Position numbers and translations under genes: made by a program. DNA of 64,000 nucleotides from Cupriavidus taiwanensis LMG 19424 (GTDB lineage Bacteria; Pseudomonadota; Gammaproteobacteria; Burkholderiales; Burkholderiaceae). The stretch spans positions 2,288,001-2,352,000 of the forward strand of contig NC_010530.1 in the NCBI RefSeq assembly GCF_000069785.1, in the 5' to 3' direction. The notes under the pieces are model-generated. The model made no database searches. It was not told where the DNA came from and saw nothing but the letters and a program-made list of their open reading frames with translations. Positions 10,059-17,277 of this stretch are shown here, piece after piece (position 1 is the stretch's first letter; every line of letters begins with the position of its first letter).

Positions 10059-10074
10059 CGGCACATTTCTTGCC
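10059..10074 (+). promoter_or_regulatory. Sigma-54 promoter upstream of the small exported protein
   Basis: The bases CGGCACA-TTTC-TTGCC match the consensus except at the two outer positions; A at position 7 is allowed by the looser form TGGCAYR. GG and GC are 12 bases apart. The site starts 34 bases after the ligD stop. A start near 10085 gives a leader of about 67 bases to the ATG at 10152. Confidence 0.55.
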
Positions 10075-10151
10075 CCTTGGAGATGAGCGAGCCCTGGCAT
10101 TACCCGTTTTGCAAATTCCGCCAGGACGGCAACACCATTCGGAGACACACC

Positions 10152-10553
10152 ATGCCCCCACTCAAGATTATCGCCAACCTGCGCGCCGCCGGCACCACTG
10201 GCGCGGCCCCGCGCAATCGCCGCGGCCTGCGCCGCCTGCTGGTGTCTTGCGCCATGCTGTCGTGCGCCGCAGCGCCGGTGCAGGCCAAGCTGCCCCCACC
10301 CACGCCCGAGCAGCAGCAGGCCGCCGAAGCCAAGAAGGCCAAGGAAGCGGAAACGGCCAAGCAGCAAGCGGAAGCTCTCGCAGCCGTGCAGGATCGCATT
10401 GCCGCGCGCTTTGGCAAGGGCACCGACTATAAGGGCTGGACCGAGCCGGGCAAGATTCCGCAGAAGGCCGCCGAGGCGCCCCGCTCCACCGGCCCTCATG
10501 GCGGCACCTCGCCAAGCGCCGAGGCCCATAGCGGCGAGGCAGCACGCCGCTAG
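10152..10553 (+). CDS. Small exported protein of unknown function
   Basis: The 133-residue protein has a long basic N-terminus (RNRRGLRR) followed by a hydrophobic stretch ending PVQA, which looks like a signal peptide cleaved near residue 45. The mature part begins with an Ala/Glu/Lys/Gln-rich helix (about 50-80, predicted coiled or amphipathic) and continues with a Gly/Pro/His-rich tail. I recognise no domain. The ATG at 10152 has GGAGA about seven bases upstream. The sigma-54 site at 10059 suggests expression under nitrogen, envelope or stationary-phase type control. It lies between ligD and a hybrid kinase gene but need not be related to repair. Confidence 0.7.
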   Translation: MPPLKIIANLRAAGTTGAAPRNRRGLRRLLVSCAMLSCAAAPVQAKLPPPTPEQQQAAEAKKAKEAETAKQQAEALAAVQDRIAARFGKGTDYKGWTEPGKIPQKAAEAPRSTGPHGGTSPSAEAHSGEAARR

Positions 10554-10872
10554 CCCTGTACGCCGGTCGGATCCGGCATGCGCGCCCAGCCAATTCGCCC
10601 TTCTCCGCCATGCGCGGACGTTGTCCAGCCGGCACGCGTCTTGCCACTGCGAAGCGGAACGGCCTCGGCCAAACACCGTGGCCATGTTGATCAGCAAGGG
10701 GGACGACGATGATCTGGGGGATGGGGGAGTGCAAGACTTTCAAAGGCAGTGCGAGGCACCGTGGTAATCCTTACACACGGTGCCCGCTGGCCGGTGCGCT
10801 TTTACAAGGCGCGGCCGCGTCGGCCTGGCGGTCATTGCGGGCGCACGCCACGGTGCCGCGCAGCGTGCAGCC
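10554..10872 (+). other. Intergenic region upstream of the second hybrid kinase
   Basis: These 319 bases contain a strong sigma-54 site at 10630-10645. They also hold a possible 27-codon frame (ATG 10684, stop ending 10767) that encodes a short acidic peptide with GDDDD but has no clear ribosome binding site; I do not call it a gene. If the sigma-54 site drives the kinase, the leader would be about 217 bases, long enough for post-transcriptional control. Confidence 0.5.
10630..10645 (+). promoter_or_regulatory. Sigma-54 promoter upstream of the second hybrid kinase
   Basis: CGGCACG-CGTC-TTGCC has a perfect GGCACG and TTGC with the required 12-base spacing of GG and GC; only the outermost bases differ from consensus. 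The nearest downstream gene is the hybrid kinase at 10873. Confidence 0.6.
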
Positions 10873-12936
10873 ATGAAGCCGCAAGCCGACCGTGCCCAGC
10901 TGATCCTGAATGTCGAGGATCGCGAAGGGCCGCGCTACGTCAAGAGCCGCATCCTGCATCGCGGCGGGTTTTCGGTGATCGAGGCCGTCACGGGCCACTC
11001 GGCATTGTCGCTGGTACGTCAGCACGCGCCGTCGCTGGTCCTGCTGTCGGCCAGGCTTCCCGACATCAGCGGTCTGGAAGTGTGCCGCCTGCTGAAAGAC
11101 GATCCGCAAACCGCGCGCACACTGGTGCTGCTGACCTCGCCAGGGCTGGCCCAGTCGCGGCAGCGGGTGGAGGCGCTGAACTGCGGCGCCGACGGTTATC
11201 TGGTGGAGCCCGCGGAACCCGAGGAACTGCTGTCGAGCATCCAGGCCCTGCTGCGCCTGCGTGGCGCCGAGGATGCCTACCACCGTACCTCGCGGGCGCT
11301 GCACGAGCATGAGGACATGTTCCGCCAGCTCGCCGAATCGCTGGCCGACGTGGTGTGGATCCTGGACCCGGCGACCCGGCGTCTGCTGTTCGCCAGTTCA
11401 TCGCTGGCAAAGATGTGCGGCCATTCGGCCGAACAGGTGATGGACGATCCGCGCCTGTGCCTGGAACGCGTGGCACCGGCCGACCGCGCGCGGGTGGAAG
11501 CCGCCGTGGAGAACATGTTGCGCGACGGCAGCATGGACATCGAATTCTCGATGACACTGCCCACCGGCGAGCCGCGCGAGGTGCGCGCGCGCGCCTTCCC
11601 CATGCGCAGCCCGGGCCGTGCCGACGACGCCGGCCTCGCGCAGGACGGCGCCGGCAACCCGCCGCTGCGCATTGCCGGGATTTGCCAGGACGTGACGCTG
11701 CAGAACCGTGCCGGGCGCGCGCTGCAAGACGAGGAAAGGCGCAAGGACCAGTTCCTGGCGATGCTGGCGCATGAACTGCGCAACCCGCTGGCGCCGCTGC
11801 GCAGCGCCGCGGACCTGCTCCAGCAGCTTGCGCCAACGCGCGAGGACATGTTCCGTGCGCGCGACATCATCGGCCGGCAAGTGCATCACCTGACCCGCCT
11901 GGTCGACGAGCTGCTCGACATCTCGCGCTTTAACCAGGGGCGCATCACGCTGCGGCAAGACCTGGTGGAGCTGCGCACCGCGCTCAATACCGCGGTCGAA
12001 GCGGTGCGTCCGGTGCTGGACGCCTACCGCCATACGCTGCGGCTGTCGCTGCCGGAACAGCCGCTGCCGGTGCGCGGCGACCTGGTGCGCCTGACGCAGA
12101 TCTTCAGCAACCTGCTGCAGAACGCCGCCGCCTATACCCCGGCCGGTGGTGCGATCTCGGTCGAAGCCAGCTTCGACGACAGCATGCCGGGAGCCATGCC
12201 GGATGCGGTTTCGGGCGGGCGCGTTACGGTACGGGTGCGCGACAACGGCACCGGCCTGTCCGAAGCCTTGCAGCGGCAACTGTTCGATCCGCTGGCGCCG
12301 CCGGACCCGGCCAGCCCGGGCGGCCCGGGCAGCGCAGCCAAGGAGAACGACGCCGTCACGCAGGGACCGCACAGTGCCTTTCCGCATGACGGGCCGGGCA
12401 TTGGCCTGACGCTGGTGCAAAAGCTGGTGCAGCTGCACGGCGGCACCATCCGCGCCTTCAGCGCCGGCCCCGGCCAGGGCAGCACTTTCACCGTGACGCT
12501 GCCGGTCGAGCCGTGGCAGAACTGGCATCCCGGTTCCGGCAAGGCCGACGCCCGGCGCAACGTGCCGCGCCGCATCCTGGTCGTGGATGACAACGTCGAT
12601 GCCTTGGAGGCGATGACGATGGCGCTGCAGGCCATGGGGCATACGGTGGTGACCGCGCCCGATGGCGCGAGCGCACTGGCGCGCGCCAGGGAGGCACGTC
12701 CGGAGGTCGTGCTGCTGGACCTCGGCATGCCGGCGATGGACGGCTTTGAAACCGTGCGCCGGCTGCGTGCGCTGCCTGAACTGCGCGGCGCCCGGCTGGT
12801 TGCGCTGACCGGCTTCGGCCAGCCCGAGGACCGCCGCCGCGCGCTGGCGGCGGGGTTCGACCAGCACCTGGTCAAGCCCGCCGACCTCGACGCTCTGACG
12901 CGGCTGCTCGATGAACTGGACCAGGAGCGCGCCTAG
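10873..12936 (+). CDS. Hybrid sensor kinase with degenerate N-terminal receiver
   Basis: The 687-residue protein reads receiver-PAS-HisKA-HATPase-receiver. The first receiver-like domain (about 8-125) keeps the acidic NVED pocket, but the phosphorylation site reads LLSARLPDISG (Ser for Asp) and the conserved KP reads EP, so it cannot be phosphorylated in the usual way. The PAS domain covers about 135-265. HisKA has [17 protein letters not shown], and the ATPase domain has NLLQNAAAYTP, DNGTG and GIGLTLV. The last receiver is intact: VVDDN, Asp in LLDLGMPAMDG and LVKP. The protein is cytoplasmic. The start ATG at 10873 has no strong ribosome binding site; the frame stays open further upstream, but that part is not domain-like. 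Confidence 0.92.
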   Translation: MKPQADRAQLILNVEDREGPRYVKSRILHRGGFSVIEAVTGHSALSLVRQHAPSLVLLSARLPDISGLEVCRLLKDDPQTARTLVLLTSPGLAQSRQRVEALNCGADGYLVEPAEPEELLSSIQALLRLRGAEDAYHRTSRALHEHEDMFRQLAESLADVVWILDPATRRLLFASSSLAKMCGHSAEQVMDDPRLCLERVAPADRARVEAAVENMLRDGSMDIEFSMTLPTGEPREVRARAFPMRSPGRADDAGLAQDGAGNPPLRIAGICQDVTLQNRAGRALQDEERRKDQFLAMLAHELRNPLAPLRSAADLLQQLAPTREDMFRARDIIGRQVHHLTRLVDELLDISRFNQGRITLRQDLVELRTALNTAVEAVRPVLDAYRHTLRLSLPEQPLPVRGDLVRLTQIFSNLLQNAAAYTPAGGAISVEASFDDSMPGAMPDAVSGGRVTVRVRDNGTGLSEALQRQLFDPLAPPDPASPGGPGSAAKENDAVTQGPHSAFPHDGPGIGLTLVQKLVQLHGGTIRAFSAGPGQGSTFTVTLPVEPWQNWHPGSGKADARRNVPRRILVVDDNVDALEAMTMALQAMGHTVVTAPDGASALARAREARPEVVLLDLGMPAMDGFETVRRLRALPELRGARLVALTGFGQPEDRRRALAAGFDQHLVKPADLDALTRLLDELDQERA

Positions 12937-12992
12937 CGCCACGCCGGCGCCGACGAAGCCATTCTCCGCAGCAAACACACCAGGAGCCTTTC

Positions 12993-13259
12993 GTGCATAC
13001 CACGCCCGATCCCGACATCCCGCCCCGCAAGCCCGAAGTCCCGCCACCCGAGCCGCCCCCAGGCCCGCCCCAGCCCGTGGAAGACCCGCCTCCGGGCGAC
13101 ATGCCGCCACCGCCGCCGCAACGCGCCGGCGACCGTGGCAAAGGAGCGATCAAGTGTCCCGCATCATCTGGAAAGGCGCCATTGCCTTCGGCCTCGTCAA
13201 CATCCCTGTCATCCTGCGCCCCGCATCGCGCAGCCAGTCGCTCGACCTGGACCTGCTAG
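12993..13259 (+). CDS. Small proline-rich protein overlapping the start of ku
   Basis: A GTG at 12993 is preceded by AGGAG at the right distance. The first 45 residues are strongly Pro/Glu/Asp-rich, with repeated PPPEPPPG-like runs. This composition is unlike chance frames in this DNA, which are Arg/Ala-rich. The frame then runs about 106 bases into ku in another frame, where it becomes ordinary out-of-frame sequence, so only the first half looks like real protein. Short proline-rich peptides of this kind occur next to other genes in related bacteria; no function is known to me. It may be translationally linked to ku. Confidence 0.5.
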   Translation: MHTTPDPDIPPRKPEVPPPEPPPGPPQPVEDPPPGDMPPPPPQRAGDRGKGAIKCPASSGKAPLPSASSTSLSSCAPHRAASRSTWTC

Positions 13260-14212
13260 ACCTGCGCGACATGGCCCCGGTGGGCTACCAGCGCATCAAC
13301 AAGAGCACCGGCAAGCCGGTCGACAAGGAGCACATCGTCAAGGGCTACCAGTACGCCAAGGACGAGTACGTGCTGCTCAACGACGAAGATTTCCGCCAGG
13401 CCAATGTCGAAGCCACGCAGACCGTGGACATCGTCAGCTTTGTCGATGCCGCGAGCATTCCGCCGTACTACTTCGACACCCCGTATTACCTCGAGCCCGA
13501 CAAGCGCGGCGAGCGCGGCTATGCGCTGCTGCACGAAACCATGCGCCGCACCGGCAAGGCGGCGCTGGCGCTGGTGGTGCTGCGCGCGCGCCAGCACCTG
13601 GCGGCGATGCTGGTGCATGAGGATGCGCTGGTGCTGAACACCATGCGCTTTGCCGACGAGGTGCTGCCGATGTCGGAGCTGCGGCTGCCCAAGGCTGCGC
13701 GCGGCAAGGCCACCGGCGCGCACGCGCGCGAGGTCGAGATGGCCACCAAACTGGTCGAGGACATGACCGAGGACTGGGCCCCTGAGCAATACCGCGACAC
13801 CTACCGCGATGACCTGATGGCACGCATCGAGGCGAAGATCGAATCCGGCAAGACCCACCAGCTGACTCCACCCTCGGAAGAGGAAGCAGCCCCGCGCCAG
13901 GGTGCCAAGGTCATCGACATGGTGGCGCTGCTGCGCCAGAGCCTGGGCAAGCGCGGCAAGGACAAGCAGGAAGACGAGTCCGAATCCGAAACCGAATCCG
14001 AAACCGAACCGGCGCGCCGCAAGACGCCTGCGCGCCATGCGGCGGCGCGCAAGCAGCCCGCCGCGAAGCGCACCGGCGCCACGTCGGCCAAGCGCGCGCG
14101 AAGCTCGGGTTCAAAGACCGCCGGGACCAAGCGCGCGCCGGCCCGGCGCGACTCGCATGCCTCCGCCGCCCGCAAAAGCAGCGGCACCACGGGCAAAAAA
14201 CGCGCGGCTTGA
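13154..14212 (+). CDS. ku: Ku protein (NHEJ end-binding)
   Basis: Bacterial Ku forms a homodimeric ring on DNA ends and recruits LigD. The 352-residue protein begins at a GTG at 13154 with AAAGGAGCG upstream, giving the family start SRIIWKGAIAFGLVNIPV. The Ku core (about 1-260) includes the bridge segments typical of the family. A long Lys/Arg/Ala-rich tail (about 275-352), including KTPARHAAARKQPAAK, is of the type that binds DNA. The tail is longer than in minimal Ku proteins. ku sits 3 kb from ligD on the same strand rather than adjacent, with a kinase gene between them. It ends at a hairpin shared with the convergent BON gene. Confidence 0.96.
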   Translation: MSRIIWKGAIAFGLVNIPVILRPASRSQSLDLDLLDLRDMAPVGYQRINKSTGKPVDKEHIVKGYQYAKDEYVLLNDEDFRQANVEATQTVDIVSFVDAASIPPYYFDTPYYLEPDKRGERGYALLHETMRRTGKAALALVVLRARQHLAAMLVHEDALVLNTMRFADEVLPMSELRLPKAARGKATGAHAREVEMATKLVEDMTEDWAPEQYRDTYRDDLMARIEAKIESGKTHQLTPPSEEEAAPRQGAKVIDMVALLRQSLGKRGKDKQEDESESETESETEPARRKTPARHAAARKQPAAKRTGATSAKRARSSGSKTAGTKRAPARRDSHASAARKSSGTTGKKRAA

Positions 14213-14225
14213 AGGGTGCGGCCAA

Positions 14226-14250
14226 GCCGCGGGGAAGTGTTTCCCGCGGC
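14226..14250. terminator. Shared terminator-like hairpin between ku and the BON gene
   Basis: An 11-bp stem with one G-T pair (GCCGCGGGGAA and TTTCCCGCGGC) closes a GTG loop. It lies between two convergent stop codons, 13 bases after ku and 4 bases after the BON gene, and could stop transcription both ways. Only a short T-rich stretch follows. Confidence 0.65.
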
Positions 14251-14254
14251 CACT

Positions 14255-14692
14255 TTATCGTGTCGACACCCTCAGGTTGTCCCGAACCGAAGTCACGCCT
14301 TCGACGCTGCGTATCGTCTTCAGCGCAATGTCATGCTGCTGCTGGGTCGGCACCGTGCCGCTGACGTCCACCGCGCCCTGCTGCGTCGTCACATGGATGC
14401 CGGTGGACTTGAGGTCCTTGGGGCCTAGCAGCCGGGTCTTGATCCGGGTGGTGATCGCGCTGTCCTCCAGGCTTTGCCTGGTCTGGTCGACCCCTGTCGC
14501 CGCGCTGGCGTCCGGGTCGGGCCGGCCGGGCATCCCCGGCGCGGAGTTGACCGGTGCCACCGGCGCATTGTCGGCCGCGGCAAATATCAGCCCGCTCTTG
14601 TCCAGCGCCAGCGCGCTGGCTGCGGCCCCCGCCAGCGCCGCGGCAGTGCAGGCCATGCGCAAGGTGCGCGCGGTAGTTCGGGAAAATCGCAT
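14255..14692 (-). CDS. Periplasmic BON-domain protein (OsmY-like)
   Basis: The 145-residue protein has an N-terminal signal peptide (RTLRMACTAAALAGAAASALA, cleaved near residue 30) and one C-terminal BON domain (about 75-143) with DSAITTRIKTRLL and GAVDVSGTV. BON domains occur in osmotic- and envelope-stress proteins and are thought to bind phospholipid. A Pro/Gly/Ala-rich linker joins the two parts. The ATG at 14692 has AAGGAGA at the right distance. The region upstream is shared with the divergent Gln/Gly-rich gene, and a weak sigma-54 site points toward this gene. Confidence 0.88.
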   Translation of the reverse strand: MRFSRTTARTLRMACTAAALAGAAASALALDKSGLIFAAADNAPVAPVNSAPGMPGRPDPDASAATGVDQTRQSLEDSAITTRIKTRLLGPKDLKSTGIHVTTQQGAVDVSGTVPTQQQHDIALKTIRSVEGVTSVRDNLRVSTR

Positions 14693-14761
14693 GGCTGTCT
14701 CCTTGAGGGTCCAGCGCGCCGCTGCCGGCTGACACGCAGCGCCACTGACAAGTCATTTTTC

Positions 14762-14777
14762 AGCAAGCTCCATACCC
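14762..14777 (-). promoter_or_regulatory. Weak candidate sigma-54 promoter of the BON gene
   Basis: The minus strand reads GGGTATG, four bases, TTGCT. The -12 element is perfect and GG and GC are correctly spaced, but the -24 box has T for C at position 4 and G for T at position 1. A start near 14750 gives a leader of about 58 bases. Confidence 0.3.
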
Positions 14778-14920
14778 GCCATCGCTGCCATGGCACGGCC
14801 CGTCGCAGCGGGCGGGATGCTGTGTAAAACGGGCCAGGCGTTGTAAAAGCGCCCCGGCGGGCGCGTGGCGCATCGCGCGCATGGCGCCGGCACAGCGCGG
14901 CGTGACGGCGCCGTCGTGCT

Positions 14921-14936
14921 TGGCATGGCGATTGCG
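14921..14936 (+). promoter_or_regulatory. Sigma-54 promoter of the Gln/Gly-rich protein gene
   Basis: TGGCATG-GCGA-TTGCG is the best -24/-12 match in the window: the -24 heptamer fits TGGCAYR exactly, TTGC is perfect, and GG and GC are 12 bases apart. A start near 14947 would leave a leader of about 31 bases with an AAGGAG before the ATG at 14978. Confidence 0.7.
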
Positions 14937-14977
14937 AAGCAAGGTCTGCGGCAGTTCGCCGCGTCAAGGAGCTAGCA

Positions 14978-15271
14978 ATGGGACAGCAGCAACAGCCGGG
15001 TCAATCGCAGTCGGGTCAATCGGGCCAGAAGCAGCAGGAACAATCGCAAACTGGCCAACGCGGCAGCCAGCAGCAGCAACCGGGACAACAAGGCGGCGGG
15101 CAAATGGGTGACAAGGACCGCATGCAGGATCAACAGCAGCAGCAGGACCGCGGCAGCTCGCAGTCTGGCCAGCAAGGCGGCCAGCGCAGCGGCCAGCAAA
15201 GCGGCCAGGGCGGGCAGATGGGTGGCCAGCAAAGCGGACAAGGCGGCCAGGGCGGACAACGCCAGCCGTAA
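14978..15271 (+). CDS. Gln/Gly-rich low-complexity 97-residue protein
   Basis: The whole protein is low complexity: Gln and Gly dominate, with Ser, and repeats such as SGQ, GQQ and GGQ. A short charged segment, MGDKDRMQDQ, sits in the middle. There is no signal peptide, membrane segment or known domain, so it is probably disordered. The gene is well framed: a strong sigma-54 promoter 43 bases upstream, an AAGGAG site and a clear terminator about 90 bases downstream form a stand-alone unit. Codon usage in the repeats varies, so it is not a recent simple-repeat expansion alone. Proteins of this type sometimes act in stress or surface functions, but no function can be assigned. Confidence 0.75.
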   Translation: MGQQQQPGQSQSGQSGQKQQEQSQTGQRGSQQQQPGQQGGGQMGDKDRMQDQQQQQDRGSSQSGQQGGQRSGQQSGQGGQMGGQQSGQGGQGGQRQP

Positions 15272-15359
15272 CGCCCAGCCCCGACAACAAGGCAGCTATC
15301 CGGGTATGTGCGTGAGCAACATGCGGTGCTGACGCAGGGGCATACGCCGGAGATTGGCA

Positions 15360-15393
15360 GGCCGGAACCCTGAACGGGGCTCCGGCCCTTTTT
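15360..15393 (+). terminator. Rho-independent terminator of the Gln/Gly-rich gene
   Basis: A stem of GGCCGGA with TCCGGCC, extended by an inner CCC/GGG pairing, is followed directly by a C and five T. It stands about 90 bases after the stop at 15271 and before the next gene. Confidence 0.8.
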
Positions 15394-15438
15394 GCGACCA
15401 GAGCCCGGTGGCCGGCTCGCGCGGATCGCCGCCATCCC

Positions 15439-16446
15439 GTGTATGCTGGCCCTGGACCCAACCCGTTCGCCTTCCAGGCACTCCCCGCTTTGTCCAGCGT
15501 CACCGACCCCGCACCCGGCAGCGCCACGCCGCAGCGCCGCGGCCCGCTGCGCCAGCTTTCCGCGAGACTGCGCGAACACGCCGGTGCGCACGTGCGCGCA
15601 CTGACCCGCAGCAACTCCGGCCTGAGCCTGGACTACGACAACCCGCCCGGGGATCCCGGCCTGTTCGGCCCGGATGCGGTCTGCTGGCGCGTGCATGCCG
15701 ACTTCCCGGCGATGCTGGCCGGCGGCGTCAGCGCGTTGCTGCTGCAGACCTTGCATCCACTCGCATTGGCCGGGGTGTGGGACCACTCCAGTTTCCGCAC
15801 CGACATGCAGGGACGCCTGGGACGCACCGCGCAATTTATCGCCGGCACCACCTATGGCAGCCGCGCCGATGCCATGGCGCTGATCGAGCGCGTGCGGCGC
15901 ATCCATACCGGCGTGTCCGGCATCGCCCCCGACGGGCGGCCCTACGCGGCGTCGGATCCCGCACTGCTGACCTGGGTCCATGTGGCCGAGGTCTCGAGCT
16001 TCCTGGCGGGTTATCTGCGCTATGTCGGACCACTCGGCGCCGCCGAGCAGGACCGCTATTACGCCGAGGTGGCCCGCATCGCGCTGTTGCTGGGCGCGGT
16101 TGACGTGCCCCGCTCGCGCGCCGACGTGGCGGCCTACCTGGAAGCCATGCAACCCGCGCTGCTGGCCAGCGAGCGCACCCGCGAAGTGGTGCGGCTGGTC
16201 AGGAAAATGCCGGTGGCCAATCCGTTGCTGCAGCCGGCGGTCAGCATCATGGCCGACGCCGGCATCGCGCTGCTGCCGCCGTGGGCGCGCCGCCGGCTCG
16301 AGCTGGACGGGCCCTCGATCCGCCGCCCCGCGGCACTGGCCGGCATGCGCGTGCTGGCGCCGGCACTGCGTTGGGCGCTGGGTGCGGGCCTGGCTGCCCG
16401 TGCCCGGCGACGCGTGGCGCGCGGTACCGACGCCCGACCAGTTTGA
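15439..16446 (+). CDS. DUF2236 (MpaB-like oxygenase family) protein
   Basis: The protein of up to 335 residues belongs to the DUF2236 family, related to MpaB and latex-clearing (Lcp) b-type haem oxygenases. The conserved core starts near residue 80 with VCWRVHADFPAMLAGG, then LLQTLHPLALAGVWDH and SSFRTD. Later come the helix WVHVAEVSSFLAGYLRY and a C-terminal helical part. His residues in the core could ligate haem, but this has not been tested for this branch. No signal peptide is visible. The start is uncertain: a GTG at 15439 opens the frame, while a downstream TTG near 15490 (LSSVTDPAPG) is also possible. It follows the terminator of the Gln/Gly-rich gene and stands alone. Confidence 0.85.
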   Translation: MYAGPGPNPFAFQALPALSSVTDPAPGSATPQRRGPLRQLSARLREHAGAHVRALTRSNSGLSLDYDNPPGDPGLFGPDAVCWRVHADFPAMLAGGVSALLLQTLHPLALAGVWDHSSFRTDMQGRLGRTAQFIAGTTYGSRADAMALIERVRRIHTGVSGIAPDGRPYAASDPALLTWVHVAEVSSFLAGYLRYVGPLGAAEQDRYYAEVARIALLLGAVDVPRSRADVAAYLEAMQPALLASERTREVVRLVRKMPVANPLLQPAVSIMADAGIALLPPWARRRLELDGPSIRRPAALAGMRVLAPALRWALGAGLAARARRRVARGTDARPV

Positions 16447-16654
16447 GGCTGACAAGGGGAGGGTGCGATGTGCGCCGCACCCGACGGGCGATCAGCGAAC
16501 AGTTTTGACCCGGAAACGGAATTAGCGCCAGAATGCCCCGCATTTCAGGCAATTGGTCGCTGGTGGACTGGCGTTAAATGTCGCTCGACATCCCGAACGG
16601 CCGGTCAGGTTATTCCGACCCATCGGCCACTGCGCCGCAGAGCGATTTAAACGA

Positions 16655-16678
16655 CGTGGGCAAAAAAAGAAGCCCACG
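16655..16678. repeat. Hairpin with poly-A loop
   Basis: CGTGGGC and its reverse complement GCCCACG enclose a ten-base loop that is nearly all A on the plus strand. On the minus strand the loop is T-rich. The T-run is inside the loop, so it is not an ordinary terminator. Confidence 0.5.
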
Positions 16679-16828
16679 CGCGGGGTGCTCGTAGGCTTTC
16701 CAGGACTGCTCGAGCCAAACAGCTCTTGTTACGAATATAAACGCGCTTACATGAGGTGTAAATCCCGCTTCTATCAGGGATTCCCCTAGCGCGAAATGCG
16801 CGCATTGCGTATTTCTGGCGTTTCTGCC

Positions 16829-16846
16829 CCTGAAATCATTTTCAGG
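16829..16846. repeat. Small dyad CCTGAAA-N4-TTTCAGG
   Basis: Seven perfect complementary bases flank a four-base centre. It lies in the AT-rich non-coding region and could be a regulator site or a small RNA hairpin. There is no further evidence for either. Confidence 0.45.
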
Positions 16847-17277
16847 CGACTTCTCGCTGACATTGGCAAATCTCCGCCAGCCCAATGCCCGCCTCACCTT
16901 TTCGGCAGAGCGCGTGGCTCCTTCTCGCCCTCGCGGACGCATCGCCATACCCGGTCAATCGCAACAAGGCAACAATATTAATAGAGCATTTCCTCTAGAT
17001 CACGAAAGGCGTGCGGTCCGTCAATGCTTGTAAAACTTTGTTACCCTCACCGCTGAAGTATTCCCCTTCTCTTCTGGCAGCGCCCACCGCCGCCGTTGCG
17101 CGACATTCCCTGGCCCGTGCACGCGCCAGGGTCTTGGCGCAATCCGGGCGGCCAGCCAGGTCGCCGTTACCGAGAGCGGATGTTCCCCCTGCCGCCCAGG
17201 CCGTGCCGCACCCCAAGCGGCCGGCCAACGGACCGTTATCAGCCGCCAGAACCCTTGCGGGCTCTTCCGGAGTCGTT

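Larger units (their letters stand above)
16447..17277. other. Large non-coding region, visibly more AT-rich, upstream of the Hfq-like gene
   Basis: These 831 bases hold no convincing gene. The part from about 16640 to 17060 is visibly richer in A/T than its surroundings, with AT runs and several small dyads, including those at 16655-16678 and 16829-16846. A frame with many Arg/Ala/Pro codons joins the Hfq-like gene from 17011, but its first 85 residues do not resemble a protein domain. The stretch could hold long regulatory regions, a small RNA, or a nucleoid-protein-silenced promoter region near the flagellin gene. Confidence 0.55.

Noticed and set aside
10096..10114. TGGCATTACCCG with TTTTGCA as a sigma-54 box before the small exported protein
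   Set aside because: The -24 and -12 elements are three bases too far apart; the site at 10059 has correct spacing.
10684..10767. Short acidic 27-codon frame with GDDDD before the second hybrid kinase
   Set aside because: No ribosome binding site and no conservation evidence; kept only as a note in the intergenic entry.
16610..16948. 112-codon minus-strand frame in the large non-coding region
   Set aside because: No domain, no ribosome binding site and odd composition; probably chance in a more AT-rich stretch.
17011..17277. N-terminal extension of the Hfq-like gene from an ATG at 17011
   Set aside because: These 89 codons are Arg/Ala/Pro-rich without domain similarity, while the GTG at 17278 has a ribosome binding site just before the Sm-like part.
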